Origin: Blastobasis lacticolella
Lineage: Eukaryota > Arthropoda > Insecta > Lepidoptera > Blastobasidae
Assembly: GCA_905147135.1 (NCBI GenBank)
Contig: LR990043.1
Span: forward strand, 16,803,584 to 16,867,583
DNA length: 64,000 nt
Direction of reading: 5' to 3'
The position numbers and the translations under genes are program-made. The notes under the pieces were generated by a model, which was not told where the DNA came from, ran no database searches, and worked only from the letters and a program-made list of their open reading frames with translations. This document shows positions 1 through 11,502 of the stretch, piece by piece; positions within the stretch are counted from its first letter, which is position 1; every line of letters starts with the position of its first letter.

Positions 1-2360
1 TGTGAAAATTTACGAAGAAATTGGATACGGTATAGGTAAAAAGTTACAGGTATTTATGGAATAAAGTTTACAATTTAGTTTATGGGTGTAGATATGTATA
101 CCGAAATATCGAGCCGTTATCGTTCGTTAACCAAGGTACCCGGTATAAACCCGTATGTGATAATAACCGCAATAGTTTAAACAACAGTATGGTATGCAAT
201 AAATGTTTGAAATTTGATAAGGTAACTACCGATACTACTCGGGTTATTAAGTATCAAATTGATAACTATATTTATTGTCCATTCAGGTTCACAGTAACAC
301 AATATGATACTTTTATTACAATCAGTAATTGGTAAGTTTGAACATTCTTTTAATTTAGCTACACAAGCTACCTATGTACAATTTATGTACAACAATTCAA
401 ACAAATTTAAATAGATCATAATTATCTGACCTTATCATTTAAGTTAGAACAAAGCAAAGGCTGTCGTCCAGCCATAGTCTCACTACGTGATAGCTTTGGC
501 TTAGATCTCATGAGATACTTCTAGGAAAGCCATAGGGTTGCTATTGCCAAAACAAATAACTCTTTTTTACTTGGAATTTCCATTTTGCAATGTTTGATAG
601 ATATCATAGCACAACATGCATGGACACGCTGCTGCTTGAAACCTGCTAATGCTTCTAATGACAACTACTTCCTATGGCAACACTCGAGAGAAATACAATT
701 TTGATAAAAACAAATTTAGTTCCAGCCAAAGACGGTTTTACCTTTTACTCTCCGTGAAGAGAGGCGATATTGTCTCTAGCCTAGCTAGAAAGGTACTTAG
801 CTGTATAGTGTTTGTCGTTCAGCTGATTCCGCTGTTCCATTCGGATTAAACCGGGTTCTGACTACACTCCATAAATAAGAAAATAAATTGAGATATCAAT
901 GACAAGAAATAGAAAATATTAATACGAACAAAGAACTTTAAACATAAGAATACGAGTATCACCATAGAATATTGATACTAACAAGTACCACACGAATAGG
1001 CAAACAGTCCGATTTCAATAGTAAATATAGGTACACACTACCAACCTATACCTACATTTACAAAAAAAATGTCAATCAACCAAATGGAAGCCTTACAAAA
1101 CAATCGACTATCCAAAGTCGGAGGCAATTTATCTGTTGCGGGAAGAGCCCTTTGTATTTTCGGGATGCGACCGACGTGGTTTCATCAGCTCCGATCCGCT
1201 CCGCTCCGTACTACAGCGGGGTTCGACGCAATTACTGGAGCGGCCTGAATTCGGTTTCCGGGACACCCCCGCCCGTCCTCATACCCTCAATTTGTACTAA
1301 CAAAACCTACCTCCACTGAATGAGTGCAAGCGATTTAGTGTTTGCTGGCTCCCGTACTAGCAATTTGGCGATACAAATGTTTTAGGCAGTTCGATATTGA
1401 AATGCAAGACTATTCCTATATTTGTTTGGTTAGTGAACCGACCGAGTTTGTGTATTGCGAACTTTTGTTATTTCTCTTTATAGTTCAGTTTGTAATATAC
1501 TAGTGACCTGCCCCGCTATATTAACGAATTATACACCTAAATCTTCCTCATGAATCATTGTCCATTGGTGTACAGCGCAAGAAATCCGTTCAATATTTTT
1601 TGAGTTGATAGCAAACAGACAGACAGACAAACATGGCGTGGGACTTTGTTTTATAAATAGTGTTACAGTTTTAGGTTTACTTCGTTGATAAGTTCCTAAT
1701 GAGCTCAGTTTTAACACTTCAGTCTCCAAAAATCTTATGTTGTGTATTTATATTATGAAATATTTTGTCATCATGTATGTAGGTATAGCGTTTATTATTT
1801 TGTACCCATACGAGACAAGAAGCCAAAACTTAAACGTGTGAGATGTTTTACACAATTCTTAGATAGTAAAAGACTTTTTCATGTGAGTCAATATTAAGAT
1901 GTGCGTTTCTAAGCTCAACATTATATTTTAGTCTTTATTTCTTCCTAAGAAGTTCCCACTATATACTGGCTATAATATTGTTAATAATAGAACGGTTCGT
2001 GCTTCGTACCGCTGTCACGAAGGAAGGAAGGAGTTACCTACACAATAGGTATTTCATGGCTCTACACAAAACTCACATGGATCCGAAGATCTCAGTGCAA
2101 TATCTGCACTTCGTCTATTTGTCTGTGCAATAAAGAATAAGGGCACAAAATATAAAACTAACGGGCCGTTATTTATTTTGTGATAAGGGCGTCAGGACCG
2201 GTAACTATCGGAAATTTGGAAAGATATCGTGTAGGATGGGGCAGAAGGCCTGTGTAGAGCTGTCTCCAACTGAAAAATCACTTAGGCATGTACATGCGAC
2301 GAGTACTTAATAGTTGTACAGACATACTGTAATGTTTAAATTTTCAGTGTGTGATTTAGG
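1..2360. other. No recognised gene; unassigned intergenic sequence
   Basis: AT-rich sequence with only short, unconvincing reading frames. The longest, at about 972-1319 (+), shows no motif I recognise and has no plausible upstream context. No RNA gene or clear inverted-repeat element was seen. Confidence 0.5.
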
Positions 2361-2369
2361 GCGCTTAGA

Positions 2370-2476
2370 GCGGCTTGCACCAAATTCTTAAACCCAGTTA
2401 AGTTGAAGAAAACTTCATACAAAACAAAATATTAAACGTCATTATTAAACGTGTTTCAGAATTCGGTGCAAGCCGG
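2370..2476. mobile_element. Short foldback (MITE-like) element
   Basis: The two ends are inverted copies of a roughly 19-bp sequence reading CGGCTTGCACC(A/G)AATTCT, at about 2370-2388 and 2459-2476, with one mismatch. The ~70-bp interior is AT-rich and non-coding. This fits a small non-autonomous terminal-inverted-repeat element, but the target duplication is not clear and no second copy was found in the window. Confidence 0.5.
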
Positions 2477-2704
2477 GCTTAATCAAGAGGATTGGAATAA
2501 AAATGATAGTTAAATTTCAATGAAATAATATTTATTTTCAATTCCAAACTCTACTACTTACTTACATGGAAAATTAACTAACAAAATGAAACGTTGTTGA
2601 AGTACCAAAATTTAGGAATTGTTCTATATTTAAGCTATCACTTATAGTTAACCTACAACGGTTAATTTAATAACTTTGAGGATTTGGGTATGACAATAGG
2701 TTGC

Positions 2705-2733
2705 ATTTATTTATTTATTTATTCATTTATTTC
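2705..2733. repeat. (TTTA)n simple repeat at a retroelement-like end
   Basis: Imperfect TTTA repeat leading directly into a CAGGCAACTAGGCCCATA-type sequence. This resembles the reverse-oriented 3' end of a non-LTR element, which often ends in a short tandem tail. The element is not identified. Confidence 0.4.
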
Positions 2734-2892
2734 AGGCAACTAGGCCCATATTTATAAATACACAAACAACATAAATACAAAATAAACTGATACAAAATAC
2801 AGACAAAGACAGAGAGTTTAGCATGCAACAATAGTAACAACGTGCGGGCCCGCCATTGCAACCTAGCGGCATTACTTATAACGGCAGATGAT

Positions 2893-3052
2893 GATGGATG
2901 GCAGAAAATAGCGAAAGGCACTTTAGCTCTCGACCCAGTCAGGTCGCGTGGCAAAACCTTTCACCAGACGTTGACGGATGGCAGAAATTAGCAGGAGGCA
3001 TAGAAGTACGGGGCCATGCCAGGCTACGTGGCACAGCTGTAATCAGCTGACG
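2893..3052. repeat. Diverged 80-bp tandem duplication
   Basis: Two adjacent units of about 80 bp, beginning near 2893 and 2973. They share GA(T/C)GGATGGCAGAAA(A/T)TAGC at their starts and a CAGG..CGTGGCA block further on. Between the shared blocks they are substantially diverged. Confidence 0.45.
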
Positions 3053-3189
3053 GTGGGGTAGAGAAATACCAAAAGGATATGCATGCTAATCTGTTGGAGG
3101 CGGGTTAGCTTTTCCTACGTGTCGCGGACACCGGCGACGTGCATAGGCGGCTTGTCCTTTACGGGACCGTAGGAGGAGTACCTCCCACT

Positions 3190-3490
3190 TCGTAGGCTGT
3201 AATCACCAAAAAGATTAAAATGGGCTTCAGCGCGTCACACGGATGCTGACAAACCATCGCGATGTGCTAGGTACTCACGTGGGAATCGTTGGGTTAATAT
3301 ATTCAACACCAACTGAAGTGATGTCCCGTGGATTTTGGAAGGCGATTAGCCTGCAAATGCGCTGCATTCGCAGGTGCGCTTTCGGCTTCCAGGGCGGGTT
3401 CCATGAATCGTGCTCGTCGGCTGAAATAAACAAAAACCATTAGCATGGGCTTCCGCAAAACACAAATGGCGCCAAGCCATCGTAGTTTGT
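3190..3490. repeat. Partial direct duplication, units near 3196 and 3428
   Basis: The segments at about 3196-3260 and 3428-3490 share an ATGGGCTTC core, an ACAAA/ACAC block and a CCATCG end in the same order and strand. They are about 232 bp apart. This looks like an old internal duplication of a repeat lying just upstream of the LINE fragment. Confidence 0.35.
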
Positions 3491-3587
3491 TACTTACTCG
3501 GGAAATTATAGGGGTGATACTCTCACCGACGCTTCTGCCTCAACGTGGACAGAAGATTCCACAAATGGAACGAAATTGGGGCTTTAA

Positions 3588-4055
3588 CCCATTAGTCTAG
3601 ACTCCGTTCAAAAACGCGCCGTACGAATTGTCGATGATCCCATACAAACAAGCAAATTAGAACTAATGGCTAACCAAACGGACTTTGGCTCCCTGTGTGT
3701 GTTCTATCGGCTGTATAATGGGGAGTGTTCCGAGGAACTTTTCGATCTGGTGCCCACAGCACAATTTCGCCATCGCACCATCCGGCGGGGGCTGGGTACT
3801 CATCCCCACTACGTAGACCCTCTGTTGGCCACTACGCGAAGGTTCGAAAGAACGTTTTTCGCTCGTACGATTGGGATGTGGAATGAGCTCCCAGCCACAG
3901 TGTTTCCTTTGGACTATGACATGGGATCGCTCAAGAAGTATATTAGAGGCCTCTTTAGAGGCGGGCTATGCATTGGTGACTCCCCTGGTGTTGCTATGTC
4001 CATAGGCGGCGGTGACCACTTTCCATCGCCTGCCTGTTTGTCTGCCGTATAACAT
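3588..4055 (+). pseudogene. Jockey/CR1-like LINE reverse transcriptase, C-terminal fragment
   Basis: The open frame from 3588 to 4052 reads like the C-terminal tail of a non-LTR retrotransposon polyprotein. An early LDSVQKRAVRI segment is followed by SLCVFYRLYNGECSEEL, then a HPHYVDPLLATTRRFERTFF-type block, and MWNELPATVFP near the end. The same order of motifs occurs in the fragment at about 48.0-48.4 kb. The catalytic reverse transcriptase core is absent, so this is a 5'-truncated dead copy. Its last ~80 bp match the short tail repeat seen at 36.9, 40.9 and 53.0 kb. Homology is judged from motif order only; the exact clade is uncertain. Confidence 0.8.
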
Positions 4056-4069
4056 AAAAAAAAGTCTGA

Positions 4070-4860
4070 CTGGTTAAGAAGAAAAGAAGGAAATTAAACT
4101 TGGAAACAAACGAAAACAATATCTCGCTACTCTGGAAACACTTACAAGCTTTAAAGTCACTGGTTACACGACAACTTAGTTCGGAAGTCGCGGTCAGGCA
4201 AAAGCACCAGCGATCGCGCTTGCTCCTATTTTAATGCGTGTAACCAATGAGCCGACGAAAACTATTAGAAAATACTGCTTGGAGTTGTCACGTTATAACT
4301 TTTTCCAGAATTAGTGAAAGGCCCTTACAACCAAACGGTAATACTTGAAACAAACAAAATGTTTACAAAGGCAAACTGAAACGAATTTTGAAGAAATTCG
4401 ATGTTTTCCTCGTTAAGGCCATCGTAACCTGAAATAAAAAGACCAAACACCAATTTGGTGCTACTAAGACAACACCAAACATTTATTCGAAAACAAACAA
4501 GTTAACGTATGTAAAATATAAAAAGAAAAAAAGGAAAATGGAAATCAACCATAATAAAAATATTTATTGCTATATTTATTTTTGCAGGAAATTAATTTTA
4601 TCTCAGTAAACCCAGCGTTTCTTTTTTCTAATTGCCTTTTCGACAAAGGGAAGCCGGCGGCATACAGCCATGCTTTCACAAATATTTCCCAGTCGAGAAA
4701 TTTATGTTACAGTATGAGTATGAGTATTCAAAAAGTTAAAATTTGAATCGCCATCGCCACGTAGCTTTCAAGTACGGCTTCATTGGTGAATAGGAAGGTA
4801 CCATCTAAGACGAACATTCTAATCTAAGTACCTAATAAGGACCTCATCGTCACTATCACA
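4070..4860. other. Unassigned AT-rich sequence
   Basis: No coding frame, RNA gene or convincing repeat structure recognised between the LINE fragment and the hairpin cluster. Confidence 0.45.
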
Positions 4861-4862
4861 TA

Positions 4863-4961
4863 ACATTTCACTGCATGACTAAGGCCTCTCTCAAACCCTT
4901 AGTCATGCAGTGAAATGTGTCAATAACCTCCCCAGAAAGGGGAGGTTATTGACACATTTCA
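4863..4961. repeat. Two overlapping perfect hairpins sharing one arm
   Basis: Hairpin 1 has perfect 22-bp arms (4863-4884 and 4897-4918) and a 12-nt loop. Hairpin 2 has perfect 23-bp arms (4911-4933 and 4939-4961) and a 5-nt AGAAA loop. The octamer TGAAATGT at 4911-4918 belongs to both, so three segments can pair in alternative ways. The GGGGAGGTTATTG arm matches the middle-repetitive family seen at 8030, 28345 and 53340, so the structure arose inside a copy of that repeat. Confidence 0.85.
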
Positions 4962-4987
4962 TGGCCGACTGGTTGGAGATCGCAGTT

Positions 4988-5985
4988 ATATATATGTGGC
5001 AGCCATCTGGTTAAATCAGGCATTTACTGAGATGGATAGTCCGTTAATTAAACGCCGGCATTCAATGGAATGGCTGAAGTACAATTAGCCAAGTAGTTGA
5101 ATGTAACGTTCAGCTATGTGGCTAAACGTTATTTAGCCGTTTTGTTAAATGGGATACAGATGTTTGGTTAGAGTGGCCATGAGTTAATAACTTAAATTAT
5201 AACCTTATTTAAGATAAAAAGTGAACTAATTAATAAAAACCACTTTTATTTAATTAAGAAATGATTAGTAGCAATAAATTCAGTTATAATGCAATTAATT
5301 GTATTGCGAGTACCTATCACATTTATAGATTTTAACACTAGAGCGTCGGTGGCCGAGCGGTTAGAGTATACGACTCGTAAGCCAGAGGTTCCAGGTTCGA
5401 ATCCCGCTCCGGCCATGTACCAATGACTGTTTTCTGAGTTATTTACATTAGTTTAATACTAACCGATGCTCTTGCGGTGAGGGAAACATCGTGATGAAAC
5501 CTGCACAATCAGGCGGCTGGATGTGGAACTATGATCAAATCTGGTCAGGTTCCCCTGGTAGCAGGGTCATGGAGGTCAGATGGCAGTCGCTCCACTGTAA
5601 TAACCTGACCTGCCAAGTCCTGGATCATGGTTAAGGCGGACCCCGGGCCCTCGTGCGCGAGAGCACAACCGGGACATTTACGCAAAGATGATGATGATGA
5701 TAGATTTTAACACTCAAAACTTTAAACTTATAATAACTATAACTTTATATAACTTTTCTCTAATTATAGGTAAGTATAAAACTGAAAATTAACAAATTAA
5801 GTTATCTTAATTCTTACTTAAAAACATGTAGGTACCACAGTTTAAATTCAGTTTAAAATGAAAAAATTTACAAAAATATTGGTTGCTGTGCGAGCTCTCT
5901 CAATTGAATGCCGACGTCTAATTAACGTACTAGTCTTCTAATTAAATGGCTGATTTAATCAGATGGCTGCGACATATATATATAT
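4988..5985. mobile_element. ~1 kb foldback DNA element with ~90-bp inverted ends
   Basis: The left end (about 4995-5078) and right end (about 5895-5980) are imperfect inverted copies. They share GGCAGCCATCTG, a TTAAATCAG block, TTAATTAA and a CATTCAATGGAAT-like inner end. The outer flanks are TATATA runs, which hides the exact target duplication. The interior is AT-rich with no transposase, so this is a non-autonomous element. A SINE at 5340-5699 is inserted inside it. Confidence 0.7.
5340..5699 (+). mobile_element. tRNA-derived SINE, full-length, with 15-bp target duplication
   Basis: The head (about 5342-5416) is tRNA-like: GGTGGCCGAGCGGTTAGAG corresponds to an A box and GGTTCGAATCCCG to a B box, as in polymerase III internal promoters. 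A ~270-bp body shared with nine other copies in the window follows, ending in (GAT)n. Perfect 15-bp flanking duplications, ATAGATTTTAACACT, lie at 5325-5339 and 5700-5714, the signature of LINE-mediated retroposition. It is the best preserved copy here and defines the family ends. It is not a functional tRNA gene because the acceptor stem does not close. Confidence 0.92.
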
Positions 5986-6607
5986 AACAATGGAAAACGC
6001 TGCTGCCCATTTCCAGCCTACGGAGACTCTAAGATCTTTTGCCTCGAAAACATTAGTCGCCTTGTATGACACCCACGAGTGTAGCGAGTAAACTACAGTG
6101 TAACCTAGACTTAATTTTGCGGCCATCTGAAGACATTAGAACTATCTGAAGATATTAGAACTGCGTGACGGGCCAATGGTAGTAAGGCTCCAGCGACTCT
6201 TGTTGGATGAACCTAGGATGGATCGCCAATTTCTCTATCTTTCGCCATGTTGGTCGTATATCAGTCGTGATGATTAGTTAGAATCATCAAGTACACGTCT
6301 CTTTAAAGAAACTTTTTATTTTGTACTTCATGCATACATATAATCGATTTTTACGCGGGCGGGTTGAGCCCAGGGAGGACACCAGCTAATAAATAAACAA
6401 AGAAAAGTACAACCTAATGAAATAAAACTAACAATTACTAATAAAATAATAATGTACATATTATCTTTAATGACACTCACTCCCTGGAAGCTGTGACGAC
6501 CTTTGGTATGGGATGCTACTTGCATCGATACCCTTGCGCCATCCCATCTTCCAGTGACCGCGTGTCAGGCTGCGACGGGTGCTGCCGTAGCTAAGAACGC
6601 CAAGCGG

Positions 6608-6945
6608 TGCAAATATGCTAGTCTCAGAGGCGGTTAAATATTTGCGCTATTTGGCGTTGAAACTCTTGGGCCGTGGGGACCAGGCGCACATTCCTTATTT
6701 CGGGAGTTATCTAAGCGCCTGGTCCAAATTACAAATCACCAGAAGGCTGGCCTCTTTTTGGGTCAGCGTATAAGACTCGCTATTCAGCGGGGCAACGCGG
6801 CCAGCCTTCTGGGACCTTTCCAAATTCGGGGGACCTGGGTCAAGTTTTTTATCTTTAGTTTAGTTAGAATTAAGGTTTTTTATGTTAGAGTAAGACTTTT
6901 TTTAAATGTTAATAATTGTAATTTAAAATGAAAATAAACTCCCCT
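6608..6945 (+). pseudogene. R2/RLE-like retroelement C-terminal fragment
   Basis: The frame beginning near 6608 reads KYASLRGG, a stop, then FALFGVETLGPWGPGAHSL, followed by an RELSKRL block and RLAIQRGNAASLLG. The FGVETLGPWGPGAHSLFMELSKRL motif also ends the minus-strand reverse transcriptase remnant at 50.3-52.3 kb, so both come from one element family. This copy retains only the last ~70 residues and an AT-rich 3' tail. An in-frame stop shows it is dead. Confidence 0.75.
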
Positions 6946-7230
6946 ATTATCTTTTATAAAAGAAAACAACACAACAAAACTAAACAATACTGAAAACGTA
7001 GCTTATTAAATTAAATTACTTTAAAAAAAATCTAAGAACTTTTATACAAAAATAATCTAATAGGTATACTAAATCGCTAATAATTATCTATCTCTAATGA
7101 TTAGTAGAAAGCAAAATATTTTATTTTTTAACAAGGTTTTTAGACCACAAAATATCACAAATTAATCTAGATGATTGCATTACAATTTACGAATTTGATT
7201 AATTAACAAAAAAGTGACAAAAATGCATTT

Positions 7231-7302
7231 GGGCTCGTCCGGGATTTGAACCCGGGACCTCTCGCACCCTAAGCGAAAATCATACCCCTAGACCAACGAG
7301 CC
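7231..7302 (-). tRNA. tRNA-Pro (AGG)
   Basis: On the minus strand this 72-nt gene starts GGCTCGTTGGTCTAGGGGTA and ends with GGTTCAAATCCCGGACGAGCCC, giving a closed 7-bp acceptor stem and intact D and T arms. The anticodon loop TTAGGGT places AGG at 34-36, decoding proline CCU (and CCC by inosine). The A box and B box for polymerase III are intact, and a TTTTT run lies a few bases downstream on the minus strand as terminator. Position 27 is T instead of the C seen in the neighbouring gene, giving a T27-G43 wobble at the top of the anticodon stem. It probably still folds. Confidence 0.95.
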
Positions 7303-7721
7303 GGTCGATGTACGAGTTGAAAATTGTCAGCGCATTCAACGGAGCGTGCGTATTATGCAATGTAAGTGAAAGGTGTTTGGCTACCTACAAGATCTACATT
7401 TTTAAAAGTCATCGACTGCGCTCTCTTCTTCAAGGTGATATGTTATATATGATAATCTGTTTCATTTGTCATTGTCACCACATATTTAGGTACCTACCTA
7501 GATATACGTATTTGCAATAGACTTATTGTTATCAATTAAAGACGATAACATTCTTTTTTTTTAGAATTTAGTGTTACCAGTCAAGTTTCATTCCAAAGCA
7601 CGCAAAGGTTATCACTACACCTATGTCTAAGTACATTTTTATAGGTATTTAGATTTTGGACATCATTTTATGCCGACCTTACGAGCACTTATCAGTTATC
7701 ATTTTAAATTTAATAAAATCG

Positions 7722-8027
7722 GTGCGTTCGTGACCTCGAACAGAGTTCGACTCGAAACCAAGAGGTAGGTACCGAGTTCAATACCCAGTGCCGCCATGTG
7801 TCAATGACCTTTTTCTGAGTTATGTGGGTTAAATACATTAGTTGAACACTATCCGAGGCTCTTACGTTTAAAGACAACATTGTGATGAATATGTAACCAT
7901 GATCCAATCTAGTTAATGGCAGTCGCTCCACTATAGTTAATTGATCTGCCAAATCCTGTTTCGTGGTCAAGGCAGAGACCGGTCCCTCGAGCGCTAGAGC
8001 ACAATATTGACGCTAAGACAATTATCA
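7722..8027 (+). mobile_element. Degenerate copy of the tRNA-derived SINE
   Basis: It matches the full-length SINE at 5340 in order: a decayed tRNA-like head (GAGTTCAATACCC in place of the B box), GCCGCCATGTGTCAATGAC, CCGAGGCTCTTACG, then the CAGTCGCTCCACTATAG and GCACAA blocks. Several internal deletions are present, including the CCTGGTAGCAGGGTCA segment, so this is an older copy. Confidence 0.8.
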
Positions 8028-8029
8028 TC

Positions 8030-8092
8030 GTCACAGCCCGTAACAGTCCGCTACAGGACTTAGAGCCACGAAAGGGGAGGTTATTGCCATAA
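8030..8092 (+). repeat. Fragment of middle-repetitive family (AAAGGGGAGGTTATTGCC)
   Basis: It contains CATCGTCACAGCCCGTAACAG and CCACGAAAGGGGAGGTTATTG, aligned in order with the copy at 28345-28420 and, on the other strand, at about 53340-53425. Confidence 0.6.
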
Positions 8093-8776
8093 TCTCAATT
8101 ATAATAACGTATCATTAACCATTCATTAATGGCATTAAACCGCTCTTAATCCGTCAAATGTTGTATCATTAAAATGTCTGAAGATCATAAATAGAAGGAT
8201 TTTTTAAAGGTAAGTCTTTACATCAATATCAGTAATAAAAATGCCAATTATGTGACTGCGATAAGAGCTAACGGTGGCAATTTTGGCGGTCTCCTATCTA
8301 AATTAAAATCAACAGCTTAATCTTAAATTTCGGGTAGCGATTACTTACCTAGGTGAGGTATCTACTAAATGAAATATTCGGGTTTTACCTGCCTGATGAT
8401 ATAGTCTACATACCTAGGAGGAAAAATTGGGCAGATTTATACTTGGTAATCAATCTACGTGCAAATTAGAATATTGTAACCACACACCTCATTGATTGTT
8501 AGGTAACGGTACAACAAAAGGTTAATCTCCATCATTAGATTTTTGCGTAGGTGTTGAGTATGTACATTAACTAATAAAAATGGGAATAGAATACAAAACT
8601 TGAATTTTAAGTAGGTTCGGAATCGGACATGCTTATTAAAAAACGCTGGATGGTTCCATTCTAAATCGAATTGTCACTCTGACATATATTTCTATCAAGG
8701 CCTAGTCAACGATTAGAGATACTGGAAATAATCACTTTCTCCGTATATAACATACCCAGTCAAATAAAAAAAGATT

Positions 8777-8848
8777 GGGCTCGTCCGGGATTTGAACCCG
8801 GGACCTCTCGCACCCAAAGCGAGAATCATACCCCTAGACCAACGAGCC
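8777..8848 (-). tRNA. tRNA-Pro (TGG)
   Basis: A 72-nt minus-strand gene identical to the one at 7231-7302 except in the anticodon region. The stem CTCGC/GCGAG is perfect and the loop TTTGGGT gives anticodon TGG, decoding CCA (and CCG by wobble). The acceptor stem, D arm and T arm are intact, and TTTTTT follows directly on the minus strand as a polymerase III terminator. With its AGG neighbour 1.5 kb away on the same strand it forms a small proline tRNA cluster. The near-identity of the two suggests a local duplication with anticodon change, or shared family conservation. Confidence 0.96.
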
Positions 8849-8849
8849 G

Positions 8850-11500
8850 CTTACGTACTACGAGTGAAAAATCAATACAGATTAATAGTCTCTGCATGAC
8901 GTCATAGGCATAAAATGACTATGAATAACTTGAATAAAATCAATTGGATGCGTTTAACATAAATTAAAAATAGTGTTGCACAGCGAAATGGAACGAATTC
9001 ATTACATTTTAATAACACGCTTAACTCGGATTTACTTTAAATTCCAATTAGGTATGTGTAGTGTTAATTTTATTTAATGCCTAATTATCCGCCTGTGTGG
9101 ACTATACGTTATATCATAAGTATGTGTTATTCTAGACCCTAATCTAGCTACCTGCCAAATTTTATCCTCATCCGTTTAGGCGTGAAGAGGTAACATACAC
9201 ACACGCACATACATTCTCATTTATAATATTGAAATAATCCACCGTAATTTGTACCCACGTGAAGTTCGAATATTCCGCGGGATTCTATTATCTTTCAGGC
9301 AACTAAAGTGCCCTAGGGCGCTCGGAAAATATCCAACAACTTACAAACTATCAAACTTTTCCTCTTTATAATACTTATTATTAGTAGGTGGTAAAAACAT
9401 AAGCAAGCCATCTGTGAATCCGTCCGCCAGCGACTCACGTGGTTGCAGTGATGATGTGAGCAAAAATATAACATGCTTACCTGTTAATTAGTTGCGCCCA
9501 TAAAGCAATTTTAACTTTGCGTTGTAGAATAAAGATTTAGTAATAAAAAAATAAAAAATAAACTTAAAATAAATAAAATAATCATCTACGCGTGTAGTCA
9601 TTACATAAGTACAGCTGAAACATGTTTACCGTTGTTATATTTACCGTTTGTAATCAACTTGTATTGTCTGTTGAGTTTACAAAACGTGTCTAAGTTTGGA
9701 AATAAGTAGGTATTTTACTTGCGCAACTTGATATGAACGCAAAGTTTGCACAGAATATCAGACACCAGTAGCTCGTAAATTTCAACATGTAGACTGTCTT
9801 TAGGCATATTGTTCAGAATCCTAAGTAGTGTATTAAGTTTGTACTTTCACATGAGAACAAAACACTCTAATGTCCTTTGCTTTGACATTGTTGTAATGGC
9901 GATGTAAGTTGTCCTGTACCCTGTAGCTCCGTATTATAAGATGGATTATGTCTATATTGTCAATGACAGACGTTAGCTACCTGCTTCAGCAGTAAATACG
10001 ATTTGTTCGCGGTGAAATGAGGTGTTGAATTTTCGTCGTTTGTAATGTAGGTACCTATATGTACTTTTAAACTTTTTAAAATCTGTTTTAGGTATTAAGG
10101 GTACCTAGGTAATGGAAAAGAAAACTAATTACGCATTAATGTAATGTTAAATACCTATATTTATTTTAAACAAAATACGACTTAAATTACTGTAATGTGC
10201 AATAGATGCAAATATGCATTAAAATGTTAGGTAACTTGTAAATATGGCGTAGCGTTGGTTTCTGGATCCTTTTTCTTGCAAAGGAATGTTTCACCTTAAA
10301 AAAGAATGACTGTCCTGAAATAATCTAATGATTTGTGGTAGAGGAATCTGATACCTAACCGTAACAACCACCCTATATTTCTCACTACTTACGTAATCAT
10401 CATGATTATCCTGGCGACAATCTCGTATGAGTTTTCTTGATCCACTTCGCTCGGTCTTTGGTATCCCTGGCAATGTTACAAGACGAATTGCAGATCAGTA
10501 AATAACTAGTGAAAGAGCGGTAATTTTTTCTATAATTGCTATTGTAAGAATTCTAATTTTTTATTTATACTTTATATATTTATTTCTATTTTAATAATTT
10601 TTACTAATTTGGACCTGCTGAACACGAAATTCTATGTTGGCACTCCCCGATTTTGGACCAGAATGACTGAAATGTAATTATTGATAATTCATTTAATACA
10701 CAACACGATAGGTTTCAGTGAAATAAAAAACCTCTGAATTCTGAGATTACGGTCCATCGAAAATCGAGTTAATAAAAAAAATACAGCCAAATTATTTAAT
10801 GGTTCCTAACATGCCGCTATTATAACCAGTCGAATAATGGTTATATTCGGTCTATTACCTCCGTAGGCCAGAAAATGGGCGACAGATGCACATTCTGCTG
10901 CATTACGTTTTCAACACTGCGAATTCCAATGAAAACGCCGTAGAAGAGATTATGGAAAAACCCTCAATTATAGTGAAGTATGCTCCAGCAGTGAACTACA
11001 ATGCGATGGAATACATTACTCAACATGTCTATCTACTTTTCTATCTGCAAAAAAAAATATAATGAAAAAAAAATTGTATATGTTTGAATTTAAAAAAACT
11101 GGTTGGAATAATCCTCCATTTTGCACCGCTGTATTCGGGTAAGAACTAATAAACTGTAGTTACAGTATGAATTTAAAGTTATACTTCTGATCTTCCACTT
11201 CAACTAGGTACCATTAGAATACTAAGTATACCTAGATAGTATTTACAGGATGTATATGCTCGGTGTACCACGGCAAATGGTATCGGCTTGCGATTTATAG
11301 ACGCCCGCCGCCGCCTCGCCGCGGGATCGAATCCTGAACCCAGGGCAATTTGTCTATCAGGCTACTGTAGTAACATAGAAATACAGCGCTTGTGCAAAAT
11401 TTCGCGCTCCATCGGCATGAATACCTAAATAAAAATGTGAACCTTCATTTGTACCTACTTTTATAAATTTACACCTCGTGAATCTTTGCTACTTATGGTA
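8850..11500. other. Unassigned intergenic sequence
   Basis: No coding frame longer than about 80 codons and no RNA gene or inverted-repeat element recognised. A short GC-rich block at about 11300-11350 stands out from the AT-rich background but shows no interpretable structure. Confidence 0.45.
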
Positions 11501-11502
11501 CC

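Larger units (their letters stand above)
4962..6135 (+). repeat. Middle-repetitive element split by a foldback insertion
   Basis: The left part (about 4962-4988: GGTTGGAGATCGCAG...) and right part (about 5985-6135: AACAATGG...GCTGCCCATTTCCAGCC...CTCGAAAACATTA) are contiguous in the related copy at 28345-28600. They are separated here by about 1 kb of foldback element. The 28.4-kb copy therefore serves as an empty-site version of this locus. Confidence 0.7.

Noticed and set aside
972..1319. 115-codon plus-strand frame
   Set aside because: Low-complexity composition, no recognisable motif, no promoter or splice support.
5340..5420. tRNA-like sequence with A and B boxes
   Set aside because: The cloverleaf does not close (no acceptor stem pairing), and the same head is attached to a shared body in about ten other places, so it is a SINE head, not a tRNA gene.
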